A stretch of DNA of 64,000 bases from Xanthoparmelia taractica (lineage: Eukaryota > Ascomycota > Lecanoromycetes > Lecanorales > Parmeliaceae). Where the stretch lies: NCBI GenBank assembly GCA_033085395.1, contig JANQBS010000019.1:230092-294091 (forward strand). Reading direction: 5' to 3'. This document shows positions 34,212 through 49,040 of the stretch, one piece after another. The position numbers and the translations under genes are program-made. The stretch's first letter is position 1, and each line of letters starts with the position of its first letter. The notes beneath the pieces were generated by a model. The model did no database searches. It saw only the letters and a list, made by a program, of their open reading frames with translations, and had not been told where the DNA came from.

Positions 34212-34800
34212 CACTATCATTATCATTATCATTAATATTAATATTAATATTATCATCATTAATATCGTTATGATGATCAATATCATGTATGGTTACATAC
34301 TGAGCTACACCGGCATTTCAAAAGGAGACAAGATAAAGCTTCAGGCAGGATGGGCAGGAAAGCCAAGCAAGGAAGAGAGCAAGCAAGCAAGCAAGCAAGC
34401 AAACCCCTCTGAAGCTCTTAGCCATGTTCGTCCATGGCGCCTAGAGAGTGGGCAGGGGTGCATCAGAGCAGGTTAGGTGAAGCCAATGAATCAGGTGTGT
34501 GTCAAGTGTATGAAAAGTGCATGAAAAATGAGAAAAAAGTGTATAAAAAGGATAAGGTGAATAAAGTGAATAAAGTATTTGGAATTGGGGAAATTGGGTC
34601 TGCAGTGAAAAGCAGCAGAGCCGGACGATCCCTGCTATTATTATTATCATTACTATTGTTATTATTATTATTATTGTTGTTATTATTATTATTATTAACT
34701 GGGACTTTGCATTTTATGCTTCATCAGTCACCCTAAAACAAAGTAGATCGTAGTCTCAAAGGCATTGATATGATTGTTATATTATTATTGTTATTACCAT
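34212..34800. repeat. Cluster of AT-rich and (AAGC)n microsatellites
   Basis: Within 600 bp: ATC/ATT array at 34212-34286, (AAGC)n at 34378-34403, TTA-type array at 34636-34697, and a further TTA/TTG array at 34772-34800 that abuts the MITE. The concentration suggests unconstrained, replication-slippage-prone DNA. Confidence 0.85.
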
Positions 34801-34802
34801 TA

Positions 34803-35093
34803 CGGAGGTCGGCACAGAAAGTCCTGGACATGCCAAGACCCCCACGCCAAGATCGGATAAAGCCCCGCCTAAAAGGGTTACCCGGACGATACGCTTAATT
34901 ATCTGTTTCGGATGTGTACCTAACTCCAGCCTACTTTGGGCTCAGGCCCCCTATTACCCCTAAGATAATATCGAAAAAAGAGATTACACCCCCTAAAATA
35001 CAACAAGGAGGGCTCCTCTTCTATAGGGCCTTTTCCGAAAGTAGGGTTAGGGTTAATACTAGCGCTGTCCAGGACTTTCTGTGCCGACCTCCG
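34803..35093. mobile_element. MITE with TA target-site duplication, family B
   Basis: A 291-bp element with a perfect 28-bp terminal inverted repeat (left end CGGAGGTCGGCACAGAAAGT) and TA on both flanks (34801-34802, 35094-35095). There is no ORF. Next to the right terminal repeat is a telomere-like AGGGTTAGGGTT. A mutated relative lies at 62001-62234 and shares the interior core GACGATACGCTTA and the right sub-terminal GTT..ACTAGCGC. Structure implies a non-autonomous Tc1/mariner-like element; no transposase is present in the window. Confidence 0.85.
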
Positions 35094-35948
35094 TACTATC
35101 ATTATGATTATCATTCTTGGTGTTTGGTTCTGGGATCAGTATATAAGGTACCTCGTTGAGCAAGGCTGAAAATGGCCTACATATTATAATCAGCAATTAT
35201 CCTCTTTCCACCTCCAAGAACCCGCCTGTTCCAAAGCTTCCATCTCTAGCACTTACCTCCAGCCTTATTTGTTTTGCCGTCTTCCCCACTATCTGATCCT
35301 CCCCCCCCCCTTTTTTTTTCCCCTTACCCTCCAACCTAGGGACTTGAGACGATCAATATCGCCGTGTTGCAAGAAAAGCCCTAAATGGTGTCAGGGAGAT
35401 TTACTCTACAACGTCGAGTTTACGTGTAAACCGAGTGGAGCCACAATATTGTCGATGGGGTGTAGTAAATTGACAACTACCACGGGATAGGGGTCGTATA
35501 CCCTAGGAAATACAGTTGCTTAATCATTGAACAAGCGGAAAGGAGTGCATTCCGAGAGAGTATGTCTCACGAAGCTTGGGTCATTGGCTTGGGCAAACGT
35601 GGTAACGCCGTCGGCTCGGAGGCACCAGAAAAAGGGGCTCTTTCGTTTAACAGAATTTATCGCGGATGAAAAAAACAAGACGTAAACCCGCTGCATAATT
35701 GCCTCCCATCTTCCTACTATCTCCAACATCCCAAATCCCAAATAGCCGCTTCCGTCGCCCAAGCCCGTGAGCCACCAGGTCCCCCAGCAGGTAATGATAT
35801 GTCCAGAATATCCCAAGCGCTATGCAATATGCCATCACACCATATTCAAATGCTAGAGACTTTCTTCCTCCTCCTGCTCCTTCGCTATTCCAGATTCCGT
35901 ACCTCGTAATCGTAAAGTCGTACATTTTCGAAGAAGCAAAACCCTTCA
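35094..35948. other. Intergenic, 3' side of the O-GlcNAc transferase gene
   Basis: 855 bp without a supported gene; C-run and T-run tract at 35291-35320. Minus-strand open frames here have no family resemblance. Confidence 0.45.
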
Positions 35949-38900
35949 TTATAACCATATATCTCCACCTTCTCCGGCAACCCATCTGCGCCACGCTTCT
36001 GAATATGCACATTCCAAATCCCGAACCCAGCGGCGGGTGTCAAAGAGTGGGCTAGTCCGGCGGTTCTCGTAGAGTAGCTTCCTAAGTTCCATCAACCTAC
36101 CTTTACCCATTCCCTGTTTGCCGTCTTCTATCGGGTACACAAGGTCACTACCAAGCTCCACGCCTTGCTCCTCGTAAGACTCGTCACTATAAGCAATCAA
36201 ATCCTCTGCAGCTCGGTCTCCTTCAGCGTCTTTCGGCAACGCCCCCCTCAGGATTGAAGCAGCCATCCTTGAGCACATTTTGTAGTCATACCTCGGCAGC
36301 GTCAGCAATGGCGTACCTGACCATAGTACATCCGCAGCAGTGGTATGGGCATTGCATTCCGGCGTGTCTAAGAAAAGATCGCAAACACGCGCCCGCGCGA
36401 TATGCTGGTGCTTTGGCGCCACGTCCGTGAAGATGATTCGAGACGCGACTTCGGCGCCAACCCAGCGTAACGCTGTTTCTCTGAGATTCTGCTCACCAAG
36501 GTCGGGAAATCTCAGGAGCCATAATACGGCCTTTGTTGTGCGGGACAAGATACGTAACCACGTTCTGAACGTAGTAGGATCGATCTAAGATTCATAGATG
36601 GTCAGTACTATGCAAGATCGGTGGCAGATGGAGGACCCGCAAACCTTATAAAGCTGGTTGAAGTTGCCGAAGATGACGGCATCGTCCGATAAGCTCGGGA
36701 ACAAGTCCTTCCGCATTTTCCATCGTCGTCGCTGTTCTTCTGGCCAGCTAAGCTGCGGTTCTTGGGCATCTGGGGCGCTTTGTCTGTGGTCGCAACAGAA
36801 GAAGGTGTCTCTTGTAAATACAATATTCTCACCATAAACCCAGTCATCAAGATCATCCTCGTTATTGGCATCCTGAGTCTGATCTGTTAGGTCTACATTT
36901 CCCCGCCAGGGTCTCAGCGTCTGAGGGGGGACCGCAATCTTGTCTGCGAGCAGATAGTCACACCATTCGGCCCCGAGCGTGCCTGCAAAGCCCATAAACG
37001 ACATCTGTATAGGAGCCGGACGTGCTGCAAACACCTCGTTCCTTGCACCTCGAGTATACCCATTGAGGTTAATGAGGATGTGAATTCCATCTGCGACAAC
37101 TTGGTTTACTATGCGATCAACCGACCAGGACGACGCGTCATAAAAAACAGGTGCTTCCCGCTCAATCTGCTGACGATGCACAGAGCCATCGCAAGCAGTC
37201 GTTGCATAGCAAAAGGCCTTGACACGGCTTTTGTCGTGAAAGCCGAAGACTGATTGCATGAGATGCGCCAAAGGATGATTGTTGAAGTCCGAGGATATGT
37301 AACCAACGTTAAGATATGGGTTTGGTGGCGCCGGCGGATCATATACATGAGCAGAGAGCCAAGGAGCTCTCAGGGTGGAACAGGAAACCCGTAGACCATT
37401 GCGTTGAGAGATCTTGCGAATCTGCTTTGCAGACAAAGGGCAGGTAAACGTATGGAAAGGAAGCACAGTCGGGGCACTTGGAACTGCCAGAGCTGCCGGC
37501 AACTGTGGGCGCATGCGATGGCTTGAGGGAATGGATTGTCGTTCGATGTACCGGGACCGATAGATGTTCCGGACCAGCTCCTTTGTGGCTCGTTCAATAA
37601 GTCGTACTACTTTAGCACCTTCCCATTGCTTCCCAGCCCAACTACCAAGGGCACTTCTGAGACCGTGGTTGTGCTGGCCTTCGTCTTCTATGCTCGATCG
37701 CTGAAGTATCTTGTCTATACCAATGCTATGAAGGATACCTTTACCCCAGCCCTCACCGTCGTGTAATTGCTTCTCAACGATTGCAACCACACGTTCAATC
37801 CATCCAGAACTTGGGACAGAAGCGTTTTTGGAGTCGAGCAAGTCGCCACGTTCGTCGACGTGCCAACGATCTCGGTTGTTCCTGAAGTGGCTGATTCCAC
37901 CGCGACCACGCCAACTACAGACAGAGTTCAGCGCATTTGCAAGACCGCAGACAGCCTCTGCAAAATCGGGGTTCGACGCAACAGCTCTTTTATAGTATTT
38001 AATTGCGTCACTGACCTTACCTTGATCTTTGACGGCATTCGCTAGATTAGCAAGAGCTATATCAAAATTGCCATCGCAATCAACTGCCTTCTCATACATT
38101 CTGATGGCAGCGTTCAATTGTCCAATGTCTTTGAAGAGGCTACCGAGGTTTGTGTATAGATGAGCATGGTGTGAGTCAAGCTTCAGGCCATAATCATAAT
38201 AAGCAAGTGCTAGAGCAATCCCACTACCAGGCGTGACTCCGGGAATTGATGAAGCATGCGAACTGGTTGTTTTCAGGTTTGACTTCGATCGAGCTGACTG
38301 CTGAACACCGGCCAGAAGGATGCCCACATTGTTAGCAGTCGACGGGCTGGGTTGAAGCGATAGCGAGAGATAGTAGAGTGCCAGTATCTCCTGAACCCCA
38401 GAAGTTGCTCTTGGCGCGGTGGCGGCAGCTCCGCTAGAAGACATCCCATCCTGGTATATTTTGGCAAGAGAGAGCAGAGAGTTACTGATTATTGAAACTG
38501 CTGCCTTGTAGCCAATGCCGTCAGGGACAGCCTCAAGTCCGGGTAGCCGACCGTGTGAAGGAAAGACAAGCCGTGAGGTTTCCAGCGCAATGTCAGGTGG
38601 GAGCAATATTGGCTCATCCACACCAAAACTTCTATGAGGGCTCCCGATGCCTAAATGCGACTGTTCTGAAAATACGTTCAAAATCTGTTTGATTAGACCT
38701 CGAATGCCAAGGTGACGTCTTCCAGCGCCGATCAGAATAGCATCCTCGAACGCCTTGGCAGCTGCTGCATTATCTCCAAGCTGATAGAGCATGTTGCCTT
38801 TGCTATGGACAAGAGCGAGCATCCGACCATTGTCGGAAGGTGATATGGCATATCCACTAGACTCGAACCCGACGATAGCTTCGAGATCCGAATTACCCGA

Positions 38901-41030
38901 ATGATATTGGTCGACGGAAGGACCCCCGCCAGTCACGAAGCTGCGCTGCTGTTGTGCTAAGCTCGAGTCGTAGTTTGTTCGAAGAGCGTGTTCGACGTAA
39001 TCAAGCACTTTCACGGCTTCCCTTTCGCGATGAGATTCATGCAGAAGGCCGATAAGATGCTCAATGGCTTCAAAATAGCTGGGTCGAAGCTTCACAGATC
39101 GAAGCCAATAATGCTCAGCATCATCTTTCCTATTCAGCGCAAGTAAGGTGGCCGCCAAGTTCGACATGGCCTCTACGTTGTTGGGATCAAGTTGTAAAAC
39201 TTTCAAGTACCACTTCATAGCTTTGTTATAGTCACTCAATCCGTACGCAAGACAACCAATTAGAAGCATGCCATCCGTCCATTCCAATCCGCTCTCTTGA
39301 CAGAGTCTGCTAACAATTTCCATAGCATAGACGGCTGCAGCGGATGGGGAAGTCGCATGCATATCTGGAGAAAGATGAGGGGTTAAATAACTGGATTGAG
39401 GTGCAAGGCAATAGGATTGTGAACCTCCGTCAGACGAATGCCACCGCTGTCGAGTCGCATTACTTTGCAGAGGTGCGCAGTTGGGAGACGACAACTGGAA
39501 TGTTAAGACTTGACCACTTGGAGAACCTTTACCTGTGCGAACGGGAGCCAGTGTTTGGTTAAGAACATTATTCGTATCCTTCAATGAGGCCATCGCTGTA
39601 ATATTCAAATCACGGGATCGATTGTTACGGCCGTGGCTATTCGACCAGGACGGATAAGGGCGCCGTGGAGGGTGTGCATAGTAGCTAGAACGATATTGTA
39701 TCCCAGCAGTAGGCTGCTCGTTAGGGTGATTACGCCGTGTCTGTTCAATAGAGGCAAGCAGGCCGCCATAGATTCGATAGGCCCACATGAGGACCTTTTC
39801 TCTGAATTGGGCATTATTGTCCGATACCGCCGAGTCGTGATGCGAAGGCAGGGAAGGCGTACGGAATCCAGACTCTGCCAACATTTGGTGACTATAGATG
39901 TCGTTGAACGTTCGAGCATTCTGGTCTTTCCACGCAGATGGCTTATTCCGATATGCGAGAGGGGTGCTATATCGGTCCTGCGTTGTAGATGTAATATGGT
40001 TGCCGAACATAGAACTTGCGCTGTCCGCGATATTTTGAAGGCGATTGGGAGAAGCCAGTATTTCACGTGTACGCTCGTCAAGAGCAGAAGCGGATGGGGC
40101 CGCGTGCTCGGTCTCTCCAGTGTATTGAGAATCGCTGTGGGCTTGCAATAATTGACCATAGTGACTGACAGCCGGTGGCTGCGGAGTAGACAAGTCGCAC
40201 GTGAATTCCGGATTCTGATTCTGAAACTTGGAGTCACGGAGAGGCGCAGGACGGTAGGGCTCAAAGGCTCCGTCTGGCCAGTACGGCCCATAAGGTCCGA
40301 GACTATGCAAGGAGGTAGGGCCCAAGCATGGTGGCCACATAGGCTGCAATACTGTTGGAACATGTTGGCTCCCTGCTAGGTTGTAATGGTGATGATGCGA
40401 GTAAGACTGGTCCAAGACGGAATCTAAGCCTCCGGATGGGACGTTGTTAGGCCTCCACCTTGAATTCGCCTCTACCTCATCGCTAGATCTTGCCCCTTGT
40501 ATAGTAGTATCTGTGTGAACGCTGCTGTTCGGTTTCTGGACATGTTGTATTCCGGCTCCCGGATTGATATATTGGGCGTTTCGGGGGGGGGAACGGTCGG
40601 CAAATCCCTCCGTTAAAGGGTAAGGATACGCCGCCTGACTGGAAGCATTCGACGCCGGTAATAAAAGGTGCTTCATCGCATGTGGTCTCTTTGTCCAATC
40701 GTCTGGACTTCCATCATATCCTGCCGCCAAGGTTCCATTGGGGGTCTTTCGTCGAAGCATGTGCTCTGAGATCTCAGAGTTGGGCGTGTGCCGTGTTCGA
40801 GGTGGTAACTGCTGCGGCATTGGCAAGGCACTCCGTGGCGAACGAGAGTAGTGATGAGACTTCTCCACCCTTTGTCGAAAGGTAGGATGCTGCATCTGAC
40901 TGGGTTGCGTGAGGTGCGGAGAGCATTCAGTGTGAGCCGATCGCATGCCTTGGGATTCATTATGATGGGGCGAAAATAAAGACGGTTCAAAATGATTCTG
41001 TCGTTGTTGATGCTTGACTTCTGAGAACAT
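35949..41030 (-). CDS. O-GlcNAc transferase-like protein (TPR + GT41)
   Basis: Large fungal homologue of OGT/SPINDLY, glycosyltransferases that add GlcNAc or fucose to Ser/Thr of nuclear and cytoplasmic proteins. Two exons, 41030-36645 and 36584-35949; 1673 aa. Residues 1 to about 550 are disordered (Ser/Pro/His-rich). TPR motifs lie at about 575-700 (DYNKAMKWYLKVLQLDPNN) and 900-1040 (AHLYTNLGSLFKDIGQ, ALANLANAVKDQGK). The GT41 domain begins near 1235: NVGYISSDFNNHPLAHL with H1252 in the place of human OGT H498, then LNGYTRGARNEVFAARPAP, GNFNQLYK with K1462 equivalent to human K842, and CNAHTTAADVLWSGTPLLT, the UDP-sugar pocket. The single intron falls right after that lysine codon. Donor sugar cannot be decided here. 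Confidence 0.92.
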
Positions 41031-42444
41031 GGCGCCTCCCTCTGGCCTTTTGGCTCTTTAAGCCCGAAAGTAACAAGGGCAATCAAAAAGTGCAACATTC
41101 GCTAGATGATGCCAATGGTGCTTTCAATGCAGATTGGTGTCTACACCAAGACTCATCGGTGGCAGCATGGATATGTTCCAATGCCTTTGCGACTTCCTGT
41201 CCAGCATTTTCTGCAGGTCATTCTCCTGATCGGCCAAGGATTGGCTGAGACTCTCCTTGATTGGTGAGATTGTACGCGGTAAGCAGATGACGGTGGAATC
41301 CGCGAGAGATCGGCCGGAATGGGAGGGCGCTGGAGCCGTTTGAGCAGGTATTAGCGCTGTGATTGCCAGATGCAGGCCGTGACTGACTGGGTAAAGAAGA
41401 GGGTGGAGCAAGTGGTTGAATTGAGAACTTTGTCAACAACAAAAAAAAAGGTCGATATCTCTCCTTCTTTCTCTCTCCCTCGGCTTGGCTGAAAGAGACT
41501 TGGGTCTTGGAGAGGCTGAGCTGCACTGATGGCACTAGCTGCTGTCCGTTGCTTACCCCTAGCGCCCAAGGATCCCACCCCCCACAAAAAACGTGGTTAT
41601 TATTTGACGTATAACTGCCAACACCCAATTAAAGTTACCTTACCTCTGTATAGGAAAGATTCGTGGAATGAAATTTATAGTCATAAAAGATGAGAGTCAG
41701 GGAAGAGCAAGAATCCCTACCGCTGCGAGCCTGAGGTGCAGTCGAAAAGGACAGCACTGGTCCTTTCCTTTTCATAGGAGCCTCACACAAGCGGCCTCCA
41801 ACCAATGACATTTGCCCGCGATCCGACCGTTGCGGGCTTTTTGCATTGGCTGCAGATCTAATAAATGTATCAATGCAATGCAGGCATCCCAGAACCAGTC
41901 AGTCGACTTGGGCACTACCGTGTGATAGGCATTTCCCGCACAAACATTCGCTGCCTCTCACTAGGTGCCTTACATTGCGCACCCAACCCTGCCTGCTTGG
42001 CAAGACTTCTGTCACGCTGATCATTTCCTCATCTGGTACCTCTGCGCGGCGAGCTGCTGAATCATGCAACTGGTGCCTTTGCATATTTCTTACAATTTGA
42101 TTAGCTAGACTCTTTGCTACAAGGCTATCTACCTAGCACCCGAGAAGCATGCACAAATCGCATAATAACCTCCGTCTTATGACTGTAAAGATGCCTCACG
42201 GAGTACCCGAGTTTGGCCCCCAAAACTCCCCACGTCCCTAACAGCAGTTGACCTTTAGTTTTGTCTGCCTGTGTCACAGTACATGCTAGCTTTTAAAGAT
42301 ACCGATACCAAAGGCACCAAAGCTGTCAGTCAAAGAAAGCCGTCAAGTTGCCGTCCTTTCTGCGGGTTCTTAGCTGGTTCCTGAAACTGCAAGTCTGTCG
42401 AATCTGCATCAGCGAGCGCTTGCAAGTTGCTCCGTGGGATTGAC
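41031..42444. other. Intergenic, upstream of the O-GlcNAc transferase gene
   Basis: 1.4 kb with promoter and probable 5' UTR of the minus-strand transferase and the 3' flank of SEC23. The open frames at 41124-41628 look like leader shadows; none is supported. Confidence 0.45.
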
Positions 42445-45005
<2,561 letters not shown>

Positions 45006-45610
45006 GATTCCTCTACCCTTGGCGCGATTGAATGGATAGATGGAACGTAATAAAGTGTGCAATGTTTCGACCGATAGAACCACGAAATCACTGGCTTAAT
45101 TCCTATTTGAAACTTGTCCCCAATTTGATCAGGCTGGAATTCGGGCTACCCGTTTCCTGGAGGTTTAGAAAATTGCACTAACGCGAGTAGGGCTAGTGAG
45201 CTCCGAGAATCAAGTGTACTTCCCGCTGTCAGCTTCAAAAACTCTTCCTCATCTACAAACCTCGCCAGTCAAAACAAATTACTGATGACGATCTTAGGTC
45301 TCCAATCCTTTTGGTTGTTTTCGAGCTGAGCGAAGATTCAATGCTACCCATGGCTGGGCGCCTGGATTTGATAAGAGTCGTTCCGACTCTCATGAGAATA
45401 TTGGGAATCAGCAGAGGTCACATACTTTACAATGCCACAAATGGCCTTGGTCAGCTACTGTAAAGAAGATCGGAATTGGTGTGGGTGTGGCGAGGCTGTG
45501 CAATTCGATCGAAGGATGACATGGCCACGGGCACATCAGACCAACAAGGTAATAATGTAGTCTACGCACATGGTACCGAATACTTTCAGGTGCCTAAGGG
45601 TAGCTTTTCA
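45006..45610. other. Intergenic, SEC23 promoter side
   Basis: 605 bp between two minus-strand genes; holds the SEC23 promoter and the TFC4 3' flank. Nothing specific seen. Confidence 0.4.
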
Positions 45611-48600
45611 TCAAACCACTAGCCACTTTTTCGTGAGCTCTCGAGCCTTACACATATTGTCACTTGCTGCCCAAAGACTTTGCAAAGCAAAGGCTGCCTC
45701 TTTGGCAAAGATTTCCGCTTCGCAACCCGAGTCCTCGATCTGCGCAGCCCCGCTCATCGCTAGGCAGCGTTCATAGTATGGAATTGCGAGATGAGACAAG
45801 CCCAACAGGTGATACGCATGAGCCACGTTGAACTCAGCTTCTTGCTTCTCTGAAGGTTTACCAGATAGTTGTCGGCAATCGTAGTACTCTAATAGAAAAG
45901 CTAGGCCTTGCATTAATATGTGATGCCGATTGTCGGCCTGTCGTTTGAGCGCATAGTGTAGGTATCCCAAGGCTAGAGAAAGCTTGATCATAGGGTTAGT
46001 AGGGTCAAGAGCGAGAGCGCGCAAGAAATAGTCTGCATCGAGTATTAGCCAGTGCGATAGTCGGCGGCCAAGCCTTGGGTGGGGCCTCAGACATACTAAC
46101 TGCGTAGGCATAGCTTTTGCCAACGTAAAGTATATGGCCGTAGAGCATGAGCAACGCAACATCCATCTCTTGAGCTCGTATCTGATTGCCCTTGTCGTCT
46201 TTAGTGGTGTAGGAAGCTCTCTCCTGGAACAAGCTTTTGCGGCGAGCATTACCCAATAAGGAGAAGTCCACGGCCTTGAGCTGCCGAAGTATGTATTTCT
46301 GCGAGGGACCACAATTGTACCAAAAGTTCTCCGAATCAGAGAGCCTGTGGAGGGCGGAAAACAGGCGGTAGCCATCAGTGACGAATTGATACTCCTTCAT
46401 GAACCAGCGAGCAATATTACAGAGCGTTTCGTCGTCGTTCCCAAGCAAGGCACATGCTGTATACCTGTTAGCCTTATCAGCACAATAAGTGGGTGGATAC
46501 TCACTGAACCAACAGATATGTATGAGAAAAATTGACTCTGGCGAGTGGTAGAAAACATTGGCATGGAAAGCGGCAGCAATGGTTTCGTATGAAGACAATA
46601 TATTTCCGCCTTGTGCAAGCGTCAGCGCATACTCGAGGAAGATTTCTAGCCAGACGTGGAAATGTATTCCGCAGTAGTCGGTAGGAATGACTATCTGATC
46701 GCCACTTGCTGTTTCTAAGGTAAGCAATTAGCATGATGGAGCGCGAAACACGTTGGAACGTCGAATAAACCTAGGTGCGACTTGTTTTGTTCTGCCAGAG
46801 CGTCTAACTCGTGCTTTGGTCTTGCTGCCAGTGACCGAGCTTCTTTGGAATATCCATAAAACTTATGGTGCTTGTCAAATGGGTAGAACACCTTGTTGTC
46901 TCTGAATCCTTGAATCAGTGTCTTCGTAATTGCCATCCATTCAATTTTTGAGCTTTCATCCCCATGTTTAGCATGGTCCGCGAGAGCCTCTCTCCGGAGG
47001 TAAAGAGCATTGACATCATCTTCGTGAGCTTCCTCCCTTTCAAGAGAAATTTGCTTGGCTGATTGGGGCACCGGGCGTGGAGCAAGCATAGTCGTCGCCC
47101 GAGACGGTAGAGCCTTACTAATTTTTGGCTGCTTTGCGTCCTTGTCCCCTACGCGTTTTCTCGCTTTGTGCTGTATTACCGAGACTACCTCATCGTCATT
47201 CCTTGCTCCTTTTGGAAACGTGCCCAGTTCTGAGCACATCTGTGATAATCTTCGCCATGCTTCTGGATTTCCTTCATCACTGTCAATAACGATCTTGTAG
47301 CAGTATTCCGCTTCGGGTCTTAGTCCAACTTCTTTGTAGCATGAAGCCATCTCCATGAAATACGCGGCGTCCGCATACTCGCTAATCTGCTGTACTGGTT
47401 CGTAGTATCGGAGGGCCTCGTGAAAGTATCTCCTCGCCTTCAAAGCATTTGCTGCTTCGCGAAAGAGGTCAGGATAATCATAGATCTTCGCTCCAGCTTG
47501 GTCGTCCTCTGGGTCCAGGCACTGGAAATGATTCTGCAAAGATGTCAGCCATCTTGGCAACTCATCTCAAGACGAGGTACTTGCAATTGCCTCCATAAGG
47601 TTTGGATTTGCAGCCTTCAATCGGAATACTCCCAACTTGACACGCAACTCCAAAGGTAAGCCTTCACCGTATGAGGTCACGTCGTGCTCACCAGGCACAA
47701 ATTCTGGCACATCGTAACGGCGGGGCTGATCTTCGAGGTCCCATTCTCTATCATCCTCGTGAAAGGCCTCCCAACATTTTTCGTTCGCGCGGCCAAGTAG
47801 CCAGCGAGACAATGACTTGAGTACCGTAATCCCTTCAGCGTACCGTCGCTGGACGCCATAGAGCTCACACACAATGTTGACGTCTGACCAAGTGAAACTG
47901 GTAACGTCGCAGGGCTCAACTGATTGAAAATGATGTATGCTGGCTTCGTAATGACTCAAAGCGCTATCGGGCTCGTCAAGGTCGATGTAAATTTCAGCGA
48001 GATGGCGCAGGACTGTCGTGTCGTGCGGAAGCTGTTTGATCAGTTGCTCATACTCGTTGGCAGCCTTCCTTTTATGGCCCAATTCATGGTTCAGTGCAGC
48101 TCGCTGGTATCGTGCCTCGACATTCGAACTGTCGACGTAAAGAATGCGGTTATAGCAGTAAATTGCATCTCGAAGTGTACAATCTCTGTCCTCGTCACCC
48201 CGCTCCAGAATCAGGCGCGCAATTCTTGACCACATCTCGGGATCTCGCGGCCTGGTGTGCGCTCCGTTCCATGCAGCACTAAGAGCCTTTTCTTTGTCTC
48301 CGCGAGCAGCGTGGATCTCTGAAAGGAGGTTGTGTGCTGGATACATTTCAGGGTTGATGAGTAATGCCTGAAGCGTGAGATTCTCCGCTTCTTCGTAATC
48401 GCGCGCAATGAAAGCCATTGTAGCCTGTGAGTGTAGCGCCTTAAATTCTGGTGTCGGCTCGATGGGCTTGCGCAAGCCCTTTCTCATTCCCTTACCTCGC
48501 CCAACCCTACCACCCCGACCTCTCCTCCCCCTTCTTGGTGTGTCTGAAGTTGTACCAAGAACATCAGCACGTCTGCCAGCTCCCTGCCCGCGACGCGGCC

Positions 48601-49040
48601 GAAACTCATCTTTTTTTCCTTTGAATACCTCTGCAGTGGAATCTTCATCCGATACGTTTTCATCTTCTCTAGATAAAGGTCAGAATACCGATCTCTTGGG
48701 TTTCGAGGGAGGAGCTTAAATACGTCACACCTGCTTCCGACATTTGATAGTCGGGATCCCACGTCATATCCCTGGCGGGCCCCGGAGCATCGCTTTCGTG
48801 AATCTCGCCTCCGTTGTGTCCAGGTTCCCAGGTATTACCGTGATTCCCAGGGCGTGAATTGTTCTCAAAAGACTCGGACGGTAGACCGTGTAGCGCTGGC
48901 GGTAAATAACCGTCGTCTCCTCTCCATGGGTATTTGGTGACATATGCAGCGTAGTCTGGGTCTGGATATTCATGTGCTGCATCTGCATGCATAAGACCGT
49001 ACTCTGGTTGGTCGGATTGCTTCATAGCAGGCTTGAACAT
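45611..49040 (-). CDS. TFC4: TFIIIC subunit Tfc4/Sfc4 (tau131), TPR protein
   Basis: TPR scaffold of the RNA polymerase III factor TFIIIC; it recruits TFIIIB at tRNA and 5S genes. Exons 49040-48731, 48666-47585, 47533-46771, 46714-46505, 46456-46097, 46032-45611; 1048 aa, all phases consistent. An acidic, disordered N-terminus and a basic RGRRG-rich patch precede the TPR arrays (ARDYEEAENLTLQALLINPE, EMWSRIARLILERGD, AANEYEQLIKQLP; later YFHEALRYYEPVQQISEYAD, and the C-terminal YFLRALALDPTNPMIKLSLA). Intron 2 (47534-47584) appears to use a GC donor (GCAAGT) because only that keeps the frame through EAINHFQCLDP. Intron 4 is 48 nt, stop-free and in frame. The last motif, ALGYLHYALKRQADNRH, is strongly typical of the family. 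Confidence 0.94.

Noticed and set aside
34803..35093. AGGGTTAGGGTT as an internal telomere repeat
   Set aside because: Only two units, inside a MITE arm; a real interstitial telomere would have longer tandem arrays.
39605..40363. A 252-codon open frame on the minus strand inside the O-GlcNAc transferase gene
   Set aside because: It overlaps the disordered N-terminal region of the transferase in another frame, has no family resemblance and is explained by biased base composition.
41124..41628. Minus-strand frames upstream of the O-GlcNAc transferase as an extra exon
   Set aside because: The transferase has a good ATG at 41030 and these frames do not join it in phase; likely 5' UTR.
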